Shown here one piece after another: positions 27,707 to 35,339 of a stretch of DNA of 64,000 nt. How positions within the stretch are numbered: position 1 is the stretch's first letter; the number at the start of each line of letters is the position of its first letter. Both the position numbers and the translations under genes were made by a program. This DNA comes from Nocardiopsis alborubida (GTDB lineage: Bacteria; Actinomycetota; Actinomycetes; Streptosporangiales; Streptosporangiaceae). The stretch is taken from positions 1 to 64,000 of the forward strand of contig NZ_JAAXPG010000018.1 in assembly GCF_012396365.1 (NCBI RefSeq), given 5' to 3'. The notes beneath the pieces are model-generated. The model was not told the origin of the DNA and did not search any database. It was given only the letters and a program-made list of their open reading frames with translations.

Positions 27707-28447
27707 GTGGCCCCATCCACATCCCCGACCGCCAGCGAGCGCGAACTGCGCGCCGACCGCATCCTGGACGCGGCGGAGGAGCTGATGGTCGCCTGGGGGC
27801 ACCGCAAGATCACCATCGAGGACGTCGCCCGGCGGGCCAGGATCGGCAAGGGGACCGTCTACCTGCACTTCTCCACCAAGGAGGCGCTTCTCCTCACGGT
27901 GGTCATGCGGGCGCAGCTCGGCGTGCTGCGCCGGATCCTGGACTCCATGCACGCCTCACCCGAGAACGTCCGGCCCAGCGAGGTCGCCCGCGCCCTCTAC
28001 CTGTTCCACCTGGACTCGCCGACCATCCGCGCGCTGTTCTCCAACGGCACGGAGTCCCTGGGCAACCTCTCCCGGAACGCGGCCTCCCTGGTCGGCGACA
28101 CCGTCCGGGAGCGGCAGAGGGCGCTGCGGACCTACTGGGACATCCTGCGCGAACACGGCCTGCTGAACGCCGACCGCGCCCCCGACGAGCAGCTGTACGC
28201 CTACAACTCCCTGGTCATGGGCCACCTGGTCACACCCCCGGTGCTGGAGAGCCAGGGCATGCACGTGCCCGACCACGGCACGCGCGCCGAGCTCATGGCC
28301 CGGAGCATCCGACTGCTCCTGGAACAGGACGCCTCCCCGGAGGACACCCGTCGGGCCCGGGACAGGGCCCTGGCGCTCTTCTCCGCGCTGGACGAGCGCC
28401 TGCACGAGGAGATCACCCGGCAGAAACAGACGACACGCTCCACCTGA
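27707..28447 (+). CDS. TetR-family transcriptional regulator
   Basis: Regulator of 246 aa. The N-terminal helix-turn-helix (R-I-L-D-A-A-E-E-L, then I-T-I-E-D-V-A-R-R-A-R-I-G-K-G-T-V-Y-L-H-F, about residues 24-63) is followed by a long ligand-binding helical domain. The C-terminal half is larger than in typical 200-aa TetR proteins. GTG start chosen for AGGAG 6 nt upstream. A P450 gene begins 17 nt after the stop, so the two form an operon. A perfect palindrome lies in the promoter, about 95 nt upstream. The ligand is probably a P450 substrate, by inference. Confidence 0.9.
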   Translation: MAPSTSPTASERELRADRILDAAEELMVAWGHRKITIEDVARRARIGKGTVYLHFSTKEALLLTVVMRAQLGVLRRILDSMHASPENVRPSEVARALYLFHLDSPTIRALFSNGTESLGNLSRNAASLVGDTVRERQRALRTYWDILREHGLLNADRAPDEQLYAYNSLVMGHLVTPPVLESQGMHVPDHGTRAELMARSIRLLLEQDASPEDTRRARDRALALFSALDERLHEEITRQKQTTRST

Positions 28448-28464
28448 GCCCCAGAGGAGGGCCC

Positions 28465-29730
28465 ATGACAGCCGCGACCCCGTCCGACGAACTGATCGAC
28501 CTGCGCTCCCCCGAGTTCACCGCCGACCCCCACTCCGTGATCGACCGGGTCCGGGCCGCCGGCGGCTCGGCACCGGCCCTCTTCGTGGACACGATGGAGG
28601 CCGTCCTCTTCGTCGACGACGAGGACGTGCGGACCATCCTCAGTGACCGGCGCTTCGTGCTGGACCCCGCGAACGTGTCGGGCGGGCGGGCCCAGGCCAC
28701 CCGCTCCGACGCGCTCAGGGGACTGGGCATCCGCCCCGACCTGATCACCTACCTGACCGAGTCCCTCCTGGACAAGGACGGCGGCGACCACACGCGGCTG
28801 CGCAAGCTGGTCTCGCGCACCTTCACCGTGCGCCGGGTCAACGAGCTGCGGCCCGCGGTCCAGCGCATCACCGACGACCTGCTCGCGCGGCTGCCCGACC
28901 TCGCCGACGGGGACGGGGTCGTGGACCTCATGCCGCACTTCTCCTACCCGCTGCCGATCGCGGTCATCTGCGACCTGGTCGGCGTTCCGGAGGAGGACCG
29001 CGGGATCTGGCGGGCGTGGAGCGACCAGCTGTCCAGGTTCGACCCCACCAGGCCCGAGCTGATGAACGACACGCTCGGCGAGATGATCGGCCACATCGAG
29101 GGGATGCTCGCCGAGCGCCGGGCCCGGCCGAGCGAGGACCTGCTCGGCGCCCTGGTCAAGGCGCGCGACGAGGACGGCGGGCGCCTGAGCGAGAGCGAGC
29201 TGATCACCCTGGTGTTCACCCTCGTCATCGCCGGGCACGAGACCACCGCGCACCTGCTGGGCAACGGGGTGCGGGCCCTGCTCGACCACCCGGTCCAGTG
29301 GGAGATCCTGCGGCACGACCCCGGGCTGCTGCCCTCCGCCGTGCACGAGATGCTCCGCTACGGGGGCACCGCCGTGGTCGCCAAGGCGCGGTACGCGGCC
29401 GAGGACGTCGAGCTCAGGTGCGGCCGCCTGGCCGCGGGCGAGCGGGCGATCGCGGTCCTGGCGGGCGCCAACCGCGACCCGAGGGTCCACCCCGACCCGC
29501 ACCGGTTCGACATCACCCGCCACCAGGGCAGGCCCGGCGAGGCGCACGTGGGCTTCGGCCACGGCATCCACTACTGCCTGGGCGCGGCCCTGGCCCGGCA
29601 GGAGGGTGAGGTGGCGGTCGGGTCCCTGCTGACCGCCTACCCCGGCCTGTCCCCGGCACCCGGCCGCGAGCCCCTGCCCGGGAGGATCCCGGGCGCGATG
29701 CGGTTGGACAGCCTGCCCGTCCGGCTCTGA
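28465..29730 (+). CDS. Cytochrome P450 monooxygenase
   Basis: Soluble bacterial P450 (421 aa). The I-helix oxygen-binding motif A-G-H-E-T-T is at 256-261, the K-helix E-x-x-R at 295-298 (E-M-L-R) and the heme loop F-G-H-G-I-H-Y-C-L-G has the axial Cys371. Start ATG has GAGGAGGG 4 nt upstream. No ferredoxin or ferredoxin reductase gene is adjacent, so redox partners come from elsewhere. No other biosynthetic genes flank it. The substrate is unknown; co-transcription with a TetR regulator suggests inducible oxidation of a small molecule. Confidence 0.95.
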   Translation: MTAATPSDELIDLRSPEFTADPHSVIDRVRAAGGSAPALFVDTMEAVLFVDDEDVRTILSDRRFVLDPANVSGGRAQATRSDALRGLGIRPDLITYLTESLLDKDGGDHTRLRKLVSRTFTVRRVNELRPAVQRITDDLLARLPDLADGDGVVDLMPHFSYPLPIAVICDLVGVPEEDRGIWRAWSDQLSRFDPTRPELMNDTLGEMIGHIEGMLAERRARPSEDLLGALVKARDEDGGRLSESELITLVFTLVIAGHETTAHLLGNGVRALLDHPVQWEILRHDPGLLPSAVHEMLRYGGTAVVAKARYAAEDVELRCGRLAAGERAIAVLAGANRDPRVHPDPHRFDITRHQGRPGEAHVGFGHGIHYCLGAALARQEGEVAVGSLLTAYPGLSPAPGREPLPGRIPGAMRLDSLPVRL

Positions 29731-29784
29731 GGCCCCATCCGCTTTCCGTGGCCCTCCGAGGGCGGTGCGGCGCGGCCGGACGAC

Positions 29785-29818
29785 CGCGGCCCCCGGCACG
29801 AGGGTGCCGGGGGCCGCG
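29785..29818. terminator. Bidirectional terminator between P450 and miaB
   Basis: Perfect 15-bp stem (29785-29799 / 29804-29818), loop GAGG, between two converging genes. Confidence 0.85.
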
Positions 29819-29836
29819 AACGCTGTCGGTGCGGGG

Positions 29837-31327
29837 TCAGATCTCGCAGCAGCCGCCCGCCGGGGCGGGCTCCTCGGCCGGAACGCCGATCCGGGGCATG
29901 CCCAGGAGCACCTGCGGCTTGCCCTCCTGGACCGGCTGGCCGTTGCGGGCCGCCCAGGCGTCGCCCGCGCGGGTGCGCCGCAGGGCGCGCACGCCGGAGT
30001 CGGCCACCAGGTGGTGCGGGGCGGCGTAGGTGACCTCCACGGTCACCGTGTCGCCGGGGCGCGGGTCGTCGCCGTCACCGACCGCGAAGTGCACGAGGCG
30101 GTTGTCGGGGGCGCGGCCGGACAGGCGGCGGTGCTCGCCGTCCTTCCTGCCCTCGCCCTCGGCGACCAGCAGCTCGACCTCGCGGCCGACCAGCTTCTGG
30201 TTCTCCTCCCAGGAGATCTGGTCCTGGAGGTCGACCAGGCGCTGGTAGCGGTCCTTGACCACCTCCGGCGGGACCTGGTCCTCCATGGTCGCGGCCGGGG
30301 TCCCGGGGCGCTTGGAGTACTGGAAGGTGAACGCCATGGAGAACCGCGCCTCGCGGACCACGTGCAGCGTCTCCTGGAAGTCCTCCTCGGTCTCGCCGGG
30401 GAAGCCCACGATGATGTCGGTGGTGATCGCGGCGTGCGGCATGGCGGCGCGCACCTTCTCCACGATGCCCAGGAAGCGCTCCTGGCGGTAGGAGCGGCGC
30501 ATGGCCTTGAGGACCCGGCTCGACCCCGACTGGAGCGGCATGTGCAGCTGCGGCATGACGTTGGGGGTCTCGGCCATGGCCTCGATGACGTCGTCGGTGA
30601 AGTCGCGCGGGTGCGGGGAGGTGAAGCGCACCCGCTCCAGTCCCTCGATCTCACCGCAGGCGCGCAGCAGCTTGGAGAAGGCCTGCCGGTCGCCGAAGCC
30701 GCTGCCGTAGGCGTTGACGTTCTGGCCGAGCAGGGTGATCTCGCTGACGCCCTCGTCGACCAGGGCGCGCACCTCGGCGAGCACGTCGCCGGGGCGGCGG
30801 TCCTGCTCCTTGCCGCGCAGCGCGGGCACGATGCAGAAGGTGCAGGTGTTGTTGCAGCCCACGGAGACCGACACCCACGCCGCGTACGCGGACTCGCGGC
30901 GGCTGGGCAGTGTGGAGGGGAAGTGCTCCAGGGACTCGGCGATCTCCACCTGCGCCTCCCGCTGGACGCGGGAGCGCTCCAGCAGGGCGGGCAGGGAGCC
31001 GATGTTGTGGGTGCCGAACACGACGTCGACCCAGGGCGCGCGGCGCACGATCTCGCCGCGGTCCTTCTGCGCCAGGCAGCCCCCGACGGCGATCTGCATC
31101 CCCGGGTTGGCGTCCTTGACCGGGCGCAGGTGCCCGAGGTTGCCGTACAGGCGGTTGTCGGCGTTCTCCCGGACCGCACAGGTGTTGAAGACGACGATGT
31201 CTGCGGTGGTGTCCTCGGCTGCGCGCGCGTACCCAGCGTCCTCCAGCAGACCGGAGAGGCGCTCGGAGTCGTGGACGTTCATCTGGCAGCCGTAGGTCCG
31301 CACTTGGTAGGTACGACTCTGGCTCAC
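29837..31327 (-). CDS. miaB: tRNA-2-methylthio-N6-dimethylallyladenosine synthase
   Basis: Radical-SAM methylthiotransferase (496 aa) that methylthiolates the base made by MiaA. The N-terminal UPF0004 domain holds cysteines for the second cluster ([20 protein letters not shown]). The radical-SAM motif is C-N-N-T-C-T-F-C, and a TRAM domain follows. The extension after TRAM is longer than in E. coli and ends G-G-C-C-E-I. GTG start lies 6 nt after TAGCCT, a leaderless layout. Divergent from gluABCD. Confidence 0.95.
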   Translation of the reverse strand: MSQSRTYQVRTYGCQMNVHDSERLSGLLEDAGYARAAEDTTADIVVFNTCAVRENADNRLYGNLGHLRPVKDANPGMQIAVGGCLAQKDRGEIVRRAPWVDVVFGTHNIGSLPALLERSRVQREAQVEIAESLEHFPSTLPSRRESAYAAWVSVSVGCNNTCTFCIVPALRGKEQDRRPGDVLAEVRALVDEGVSEITLLGQNVNAYGSGFGDRQAFSKLLRACGEIEGLERVRFTSPHPRDFTDDVIEAMAETPNVMPQLHMPLQSGSSRVLKAMRRSYRQERFLGIVEKVRAAMPHAAITTDIIVGFPGETEEDFQETLHVVREARFSMAFTFQYSKRPGTPAATMEDQVPPEVVKDRYQRLVDLQDQISWEENQKLVGREVELLVAEGEGRKDGEHRRLSGRAPDNRLVHFAVGDGDDPRPGDTVTVEVTYAAPHHLVADSGVRALRRTRAGDAWAARNGQPVQEGKPQVLLGMPRIGVPAEEPAPAGGCCEI

Positions 31328-31333
31328 GGGACC

Positions 31334-31339
31334 AGGCTA
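31334..31339 (-). promoter_or_regulatory. -10 element of miaB (leaderless geometry)
   Basis: TAGCCT on the minus strand, exactly 6 nt before the GTG start at 31327. Confidence 0.55.
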
Positions 31340-31581
31340 TCCGGTGCCGCGCACCGCGCGGAGACCGTCCAACGGGCCCGACGGCCCCACCTGGGGCTTT
31401 CCCCGCGACCCCGCGACGGACCGGGAGGCGGAGCGTGGCCGGGAGCGGCCGTTGTGAGACGCTGAAGAACGGAACCGCGACAGGGAGCGACAAACGGTCA
31501 CTTAACCGTCCAAACCCATAACAGTTTCGCCGATCACGCCGTAACAAGTCTGCTACTCCGCGGACGGGCGGCGATTTCGTG

Positions 31582-31610
31582 ATGACACGGCAACATGGAC
31601 CCATTAGGTT
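31582..31610 (+). promoter_or_regulatory. gluA promoter (leaderless geometry)
   Basis: ATGACA (31582-31587), a 17-nt spacer, TAGGTT (31605-31610), then 7 nt to the ATG at 31618. The -35 matches TTGACA at 5 of 6 positions. This fixes 31618 as the gluA start, since the in-frame ATG at 31579 lies upstream of the promoter's own start site. Confidence 0.7.
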
Positions 31611-31617
31611 CCCCAAC

Positions 31618-32361
31618 ATGACCTCAACTCCTCTCGTCGTGCTGGAGAACGTCAACAAGCACTTCGGCGACCTGCACGTGCTCCGCGACATCGATCTGAC
31701 GGTTAACTCCGGCGAGGTGGTAGTCGTCATCGGGCCGTCCGGTTCCGGCAAGTCGACGCTGTGCCGCACGATCAACCGCCTGGAGACGATCGACGCCGGC
31801 ACCATCACGCTGGACGGACAGCCGCTGCCCGACGAGGGCCGCGGCCTGGCCCGGCTCCGCAGCGACGTGGGCATGGTCTTCCAGTCGTTCAACCTGTTCG
31901 CCCACAAGACCGTGCTCCAGAACGTGACCCTGGGCCCCACCAAGGTCCTGCGCGTGAACAAGGCCGAGGCCGACGCCCGCGGCATGGAACTCCTGGAGCG
32001 CGTCCAGATCGGCAACCAGGCCAACAAGTACCCGGCGCAGCTCTCCGGGGGCCAGCAGCAGCGCGTGGCGATCGCCCGCGCCCTGGCGATGAACCCCAAG
32101 GTGATCCTCTTCGACGAGCCCACCTCGGCCCTGGACCCGGAGATGGTCCAGGAGGTCCTCGACGTCATGACCGACCTCGCCTCCGAGGGCATGACGATGG
32201 TCGTGGTCACCCACGAGATGGGCTTCGCGCGCCGCGCGGCCAACCGGGTCGTCTTCATGGCCGACGGACAGATCGTGGAGGAGAACACCCCCGACGAGTT
32301 CTTCACCAACCCCCGGTCCGAGCGCGCCCAGGACTTCCTGTCCAAGATCCTGACCCACTAG
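31618..32361 (+). CDS. gluA: Glutamate-type ABC importer, ATP-binding protein
   Basis: ATPase (247 aa) of a polar amino-acid importer. Walker A G-P-S-G-S-G-K-S (about 40-47), Q-loop V-F-Q-S-F-N-L-F, signature L-S-G-G-Q-Q-Q-R, Walker B V-I-L-F-D-E-P-T and switch H (V-T-H-E-M-G-F-A). First gene of gluABCD, in the order known from Corynebacterium glutamicum (ATPase, binding protein, two permeases). The start is set by a promoter whose -10 lies 7 nt upstream, with no ribosome-binding site. Confidence 0.93.
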   Translation: MTSTPLVVLENVNKHFGDLHVLRDIDLTVNSGEVVVVIGPSGSGKSTLCRTINRLETIDAGTITLDGQPLPDEGRGLARLRSDVGMVFQSFNLFAHKTVLQNVTLGPTKVLRVNKAEADARGMELLERVQIGNQANKYPAQLSGGQQQRVAIARALAMNPKVILFDEPTSALDPEMVQEVLDVMTDLASEGMTMVVVTHEMGFARRAANRVVFMADGQIVEENTPDEFFTNPRSERAQDFLSKILTH

Positions 32362-32405
32362 GTTTCCCCGCGTTCTTCGCACGAAGCAAGGAAGAGGTAC
32401 CCCAC

Positions 32406-33260
32406 ATGCGAGTTCGTCGCATCAGCACCATCCTGGGCGGCACCGCGGCCCTGGCCTTCGCCCTCAGCGCCTGCGGCACCGCCGACGTCGGCGGCGGCAG
32501 CGGCGGCGGTGAGGAGGGCGGCGGCGGGGGTGGCGGCGAGACCATCACCATCGGCGTCAAGTACGACCAGCCGGGCCTGGGCCTGCTGGACGGCGACGCC
32601 CCCGTCGGCTTCGACGTGGACGTGGCCACCTACATCGCCGGCGAACTCGGCTACGAGCCCGAGCAGATCGAGTGGACCGAGGCCGCCTCCGCCAACCGCG
32701 AGTCCTTCCTCCAGCAGGGCACCGTCGACATGGTGATCGCCACCTACTCGATCACCGACGAGCGCCGCGAGGTCGTCGACTTCGCCGGACCGTACTACGT
32801 CGCCCAGCAGGACATCCTGGTCCAGGCCGACAACGAGGACATCCAGGGCCCCGAGGACCTCGCGGGCAAGGTCCTGTGCTCGGCCTCCGGCTCCCGTTCG
32901 GCCAACAACATCGTCGACGACATGGGCATCGACGCCGAGCTGCGCGAGGCGGGCAACTACTCCGAGTGCCTGTCGCTGCTGGGCAACGGCGCCGTCGACG
33001 CGGTGACCACCGACAACACCATCCTCGCGGGCTTCGCCGCGCAGGACCCGGGCACCTACCGCGTGGTCAACAACCCCTTCGGCGAGGAGCGCTACGGCGT
33101 GGGCCTGCCCGACGGCTCCACGGAGCGGTGCGAGGAGGTCAACGCCGCCATCCAGAAGATGTGGGACGAGGGCTACACGGCCGAGGCCCTGGAGAGCGCC
33201 TTCGGCGAGACCGACTTCGCCTACGAGGAGGCCGCTCCCGAGGTCGACGCCTGCCAGTAG
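32406..33260 (+). CDS. gluB: Glutamate-type ABC importer, substrate-binding lipoprotein
   Basis: Family-3 amino-acid-binding lipoprotein (284 aa). Signal peptide with lipobox L-S-A-C (Cys23), a Gly-rich linker, then the binding domain with V-G-F-D-V-D-V-A, M-V-I-A-T-Y-S-I-T-x-E-R and F-A-G-P-Y-Y-V-A-Q-Q. Two cysteines in C-S-A-S-G-S and Y-S-E-C-L may form a disulfide. A very stable hairpin follows the stop, before gluC, so more binding protein than permease is probably made. Confidence 0.93.
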   Translation: MRVRRISTILGGTAALAFALSACGTADVGGGSGGGEEGGGGGGGETITIGVKYDQPGLGLLDGDAPVGFDVDVATYIAGELGYEPEQIEWTEAASANRESFLQQGTVDMVIATYSITDERREVVDFAGPYYVAQQDILVQADNEDIQGPEDLAGKVLCSASGSRSANNIVDDMGIDAELREAGNYSECLSLLGNGAVDAVTTDNTILAGFAAQDPGTYRVVNNPFGEERYGVGLPDGSTERCEEVNAAIQKMWDEGYTAEALESAFGETDFAYEEAAPEVDACQ

Positions 33261-33281
33261 GTCCCCCTCCCTTGACCGTGC

Positions 33282-33319
33282 GCCTCGCGGCGGGGCCGGC
33301 TCCGGCCCCGCCGCGAGGC
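33282..33319 (+). repeat. Perfect 38-nt palindrome between gluB and gluC, flanked by 9-bp direct repeats
   Basis: Arms of 18 nt (33282-33299 / 33302-33319) with a 2-nt centre. CCCTTGACC occurs on both sides (33269-33277 and 33319-33327). It can act as mRNA stabiliser or partial terminator between the binding-protein and permease genes. The flanking repeats look like a small insertion or duplication footprint. Confidence 0.75.
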
Positions 33320-33338
33320 CCTTGACCAGCTGGGACCC

Positions 33339-34013
33339 ATGGAAGCCTTTCTCAGCAATATCGACAGGGTTGTCGACGGTTTCTCATGGACCGTCCGGCT
33401 CACCCTCCTCAGCGCACTCTTCTCCTTCGTCCTGGGCGTCCTGCTCACGGCCATGCGGGTCTCCCCCGTCCCGCTCCTGCGCGGCCTGGCCACCGCCTAC
33501 GTCGAGGGCATCCGCAGCACGCCCCTGACCCTGGTCCTGCTCTTCTGCGGTCTGGGCCTGAACAGCGCCCTGGGCCTGTTCCTGTCCGACACCGTCGCGT
33601 GGGACGTGTTCTGGTGGGCCGTCATCGGCCTGTCCGGCTACACCGCCTGCTTCGTCTCGGAGTCGCTGCGCGCGGGGATCAACACGATCCCCCTCGGCCA
33701 GGTGGAGGCGGCCCGCTCGCTGGGCCTGACCTTCACCCAGAACCTGCGGATGATCGTCATCCCGCAGGCGCTGCGCACCGTCGTCGGCCCGCTGGGCAGC
33801 GTGCTCATCGCGCTGATCAAGAACACGACCGTCGCCTCCGTCGCGGGGCTGGGCGTTCAGGAGGCGTCCAGGGAGATGAAGCTCATGTTCGACCAGGGCA
33901 TCGCGCCGGTCCTGCCGACCTTCGTCGGCTTCGCGATCGGCTTCCTGATCCTGACCCTGCCGACGGGCTACTTCTTCGGCTGGCTCTCCAAGCGCGTGGC
34001 GGTGGTCCGATGA
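33339..34013 (+). CDS. gluC: Glutamate-type ABC importer permease (GluC)
   Basis: Permease subunit (224 aa) of the HisM/GlnP type with about five membrane helices. The signature S-E-S-L-R-A-G-I-N-T-I-P-x-G-Q-V-E-A-A-R-S-L-G-L falls near residues 108-131. ATG 33339 lies 19 nt beyond the palindrome. The stop overlaps the gluD start by 4 nt (ATGA). Confidence 0.93.
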   Translation: MEAFLSNIDRVVDGFSWTVRLTLLSALFSFVLGVLLTAMRVSPVPLLRGLATAYVEGIRSTPLTLVLLFCGLGLNSALGLFLSDTVAWDVFWWAVIGLSGYTACFVSESLRAGINTIPLGQVEAARSLGLTFTQNLRMIVIPQALRTVVGPLGSVLIALIKNTTVASVAGLGVQEASREMKLMFDQGIAPVLPTFVGFAIGFLILTLPTGYFFGWLSKRVAVVR

Positions 34014-35149
34014 GCGCGCAGACCTCCGTCCTCTTCGACGCACCCGGTCCCAAGGCCCGCAGGCGCAACGTCGTCTACACGGTCATCACCGGGTTCCTGG
34101 CCGTGATCGGCCTGGGGATCCTGTACCTGGGGTTCAACGGCACCCTGCGCGACACCGGGTTCTCCCTGTTCAACCCGCTCACCTGGGGGCCGCTGGGCGA
34201 CCCGGCCACCTGGGCGGTCAACCCCGCGGGCGAGTGGACGGCGGACAAGTGGGAGCCGTTCCTGCGGCCCGCCACCTGGACCGACTACGTCCTCCCGGGC
34301 CTGCAGAACACGCTGACCGCGGCGCTGACCGCCTCGGTCCTGGCCATCGTCTTCGGGCTGGTGTTCGGCATCGGCCGCCTGTCCGACCAGTGGTGGATCC
34401 GCGTCCCGGCCGGGGCCGTCGTGGAGTTCTTCCGCGGCATCCCGCTGCTGATGCTGATCTTCTTCACGATGGCGCTGCCCATCGTGGCCTACCAGCTGTT
34501 CGACATCCCCGCGGGCACCTTCCAGGTCTCCGCGCTGGCCGCCGTCGTCACGGGCCTGACCCTGTACAACGGCTCCGTGCTGGCGGAGGTCTTCCGCGCG
34601 GGCATCCTCGCGGTGCCCAAGGGCCAGTCCGAGGCCGCGCAGGCCATCGGGATGACCAGGGGCCAGAACATGCGGCTGATCCTCATCCCGCAGGCGATCA
34701 CCGCGATGATGCCCGCGATCGTGGCACAGCTCGTGGTGCTGCTCAAGGACTCCGCGCTCGGCTACATCATCGCCTTCCCCGAGATGCTGCGCAGCTTCAC
34801 CCTGCTGGCCACGCGCGAGGGCAACGTGATCCCCGCCGCGATCATCTGCGCGGCCATCTACATCGCCATCAACCTCTCGCTGAGCCGGGTCGCGATCTGG
34901 CTGGAGCGGCGCAACGCCCGCCGCGGCAGGCCCTCGGCCAAGCCCGTGGGCGGCGCGGACGTCCCGGTCAGGCCCTCGGGCACCGGTGGCGGCACCGGCG
35001 GCGACGGCCTGAAGGTCAACGGCCCCGCCGGGTCCGTGGCGGTGGAACCCACCGTGCAGGAGCCGCTGCCCGACGCGCTGGACGGGTCCCGCCCGGCGAA
35101 GTCCGACGACGGCGACGACGCGGACGGCGAGCGGGACCGGAAGGGCTGA
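34010..35149 (+). CDS. gluD: Glutamate-type ABC importer permease (GluD) with hydrophilic C-terminal tail
   Basis: Second permease (379 aa), larger than GluC. The core carries the signature S-V-L-A-E-V-F-R-A-G-I-L-A-V-P-K-G-Q-S-E-A-A-Q-A-I-G-M. After the last membrane helix (about residue 295) comes a tail of roughly 75 residues rich in Arg, Gly, Pro and, at the end, Asp/Glu, with no recognisable domain. The start overlaps gluC by 4 nt. The gene ends the operon. Confidence 0.92.
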   Translation: MSAQTSVLFDAPGPKARRRNVVYTVITGFLAVIGLGILYLGFNGTLRDTGFSLFNPLTWGPLGDPATWAVNPAGEWTADKWEPFLRPATWTDYVLPGLQNTLTAALTASVLAIVFGLVFGIGRLSDQWWIRVPAGAVVEFFRGIPLLMLIFFTMALPIVAYQLFDIPAGTFQVSALAAVVTGLTLYNGSVLAEVFRAGILAVPKGQSEAAQAIGMTRGQNMRLILIPQAITAMMPAIVAQLVVLLKDSALGYIIAFPEMLRSFTLLATREGNVIPAAIICAAIYIAINLSLSRVAIWLERRNARRGRPSAKPVGGADVPVRPSGTGGGTGGDGLKVNGPAGSVAVEPTVQEPLPDALDGSRPAKSDDGDDADGERDRKG

Positions 35150-35170
35150 TCCCTCCTTCCCACGGCCGGT

Positions 35171-35208
35171 ACGGCCCCGTGCGCGCCCCGCGGCGCGTAC
35201 GGGGCCGT
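35171..35208 (+). terminator. Terminator of gluABCD
   Basis: A 17-bp stem with a single G-T pair (35171-35187 / 35192-35208), loop CCGC, 21 nt after the gluD stop. Confidence 0.8.
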
Positions 35209-35290
35209 CGTCGTCCCGGCCCTCGGAGCGCGGCCGCGGGGACGCCGCGCGGAGGGTCTTTCGGGACTGCACAAGCGGGCGAACGACGAC

Positions 35291-35333
35291 TAAGGTCGAC
35301 ATGTCATCGCATCGAACCCACGACCCATCCTGA
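35291..35333 (+). promoter_or_regulatory. Promoter element and 10-codon upstream reading frame before the S9 peptidase
   Basis: TAAGGT (35291-35296) is a -10 candidate with TGCACA (35268-35273) 17 nt upstream. ATG at 35301 opens a 10-codon frame (M-S-S-H-R-T-H-D-P-S) ending at TGA 35331-35333, in frame with and 6 nt before the peptidase ATG at 35340. It may be a translated leader peptide coupled to the main gene. Confidence 0.4.
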
Positions 35334-35339
35334 GCGGAC

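Noticed and set aside
27640..28464. ATG-initiated frame upstream of the P450, reading through the TetR region
   Set aside because: Out of frame with the clear TetR protein; only its P450 part from 28465 is real.
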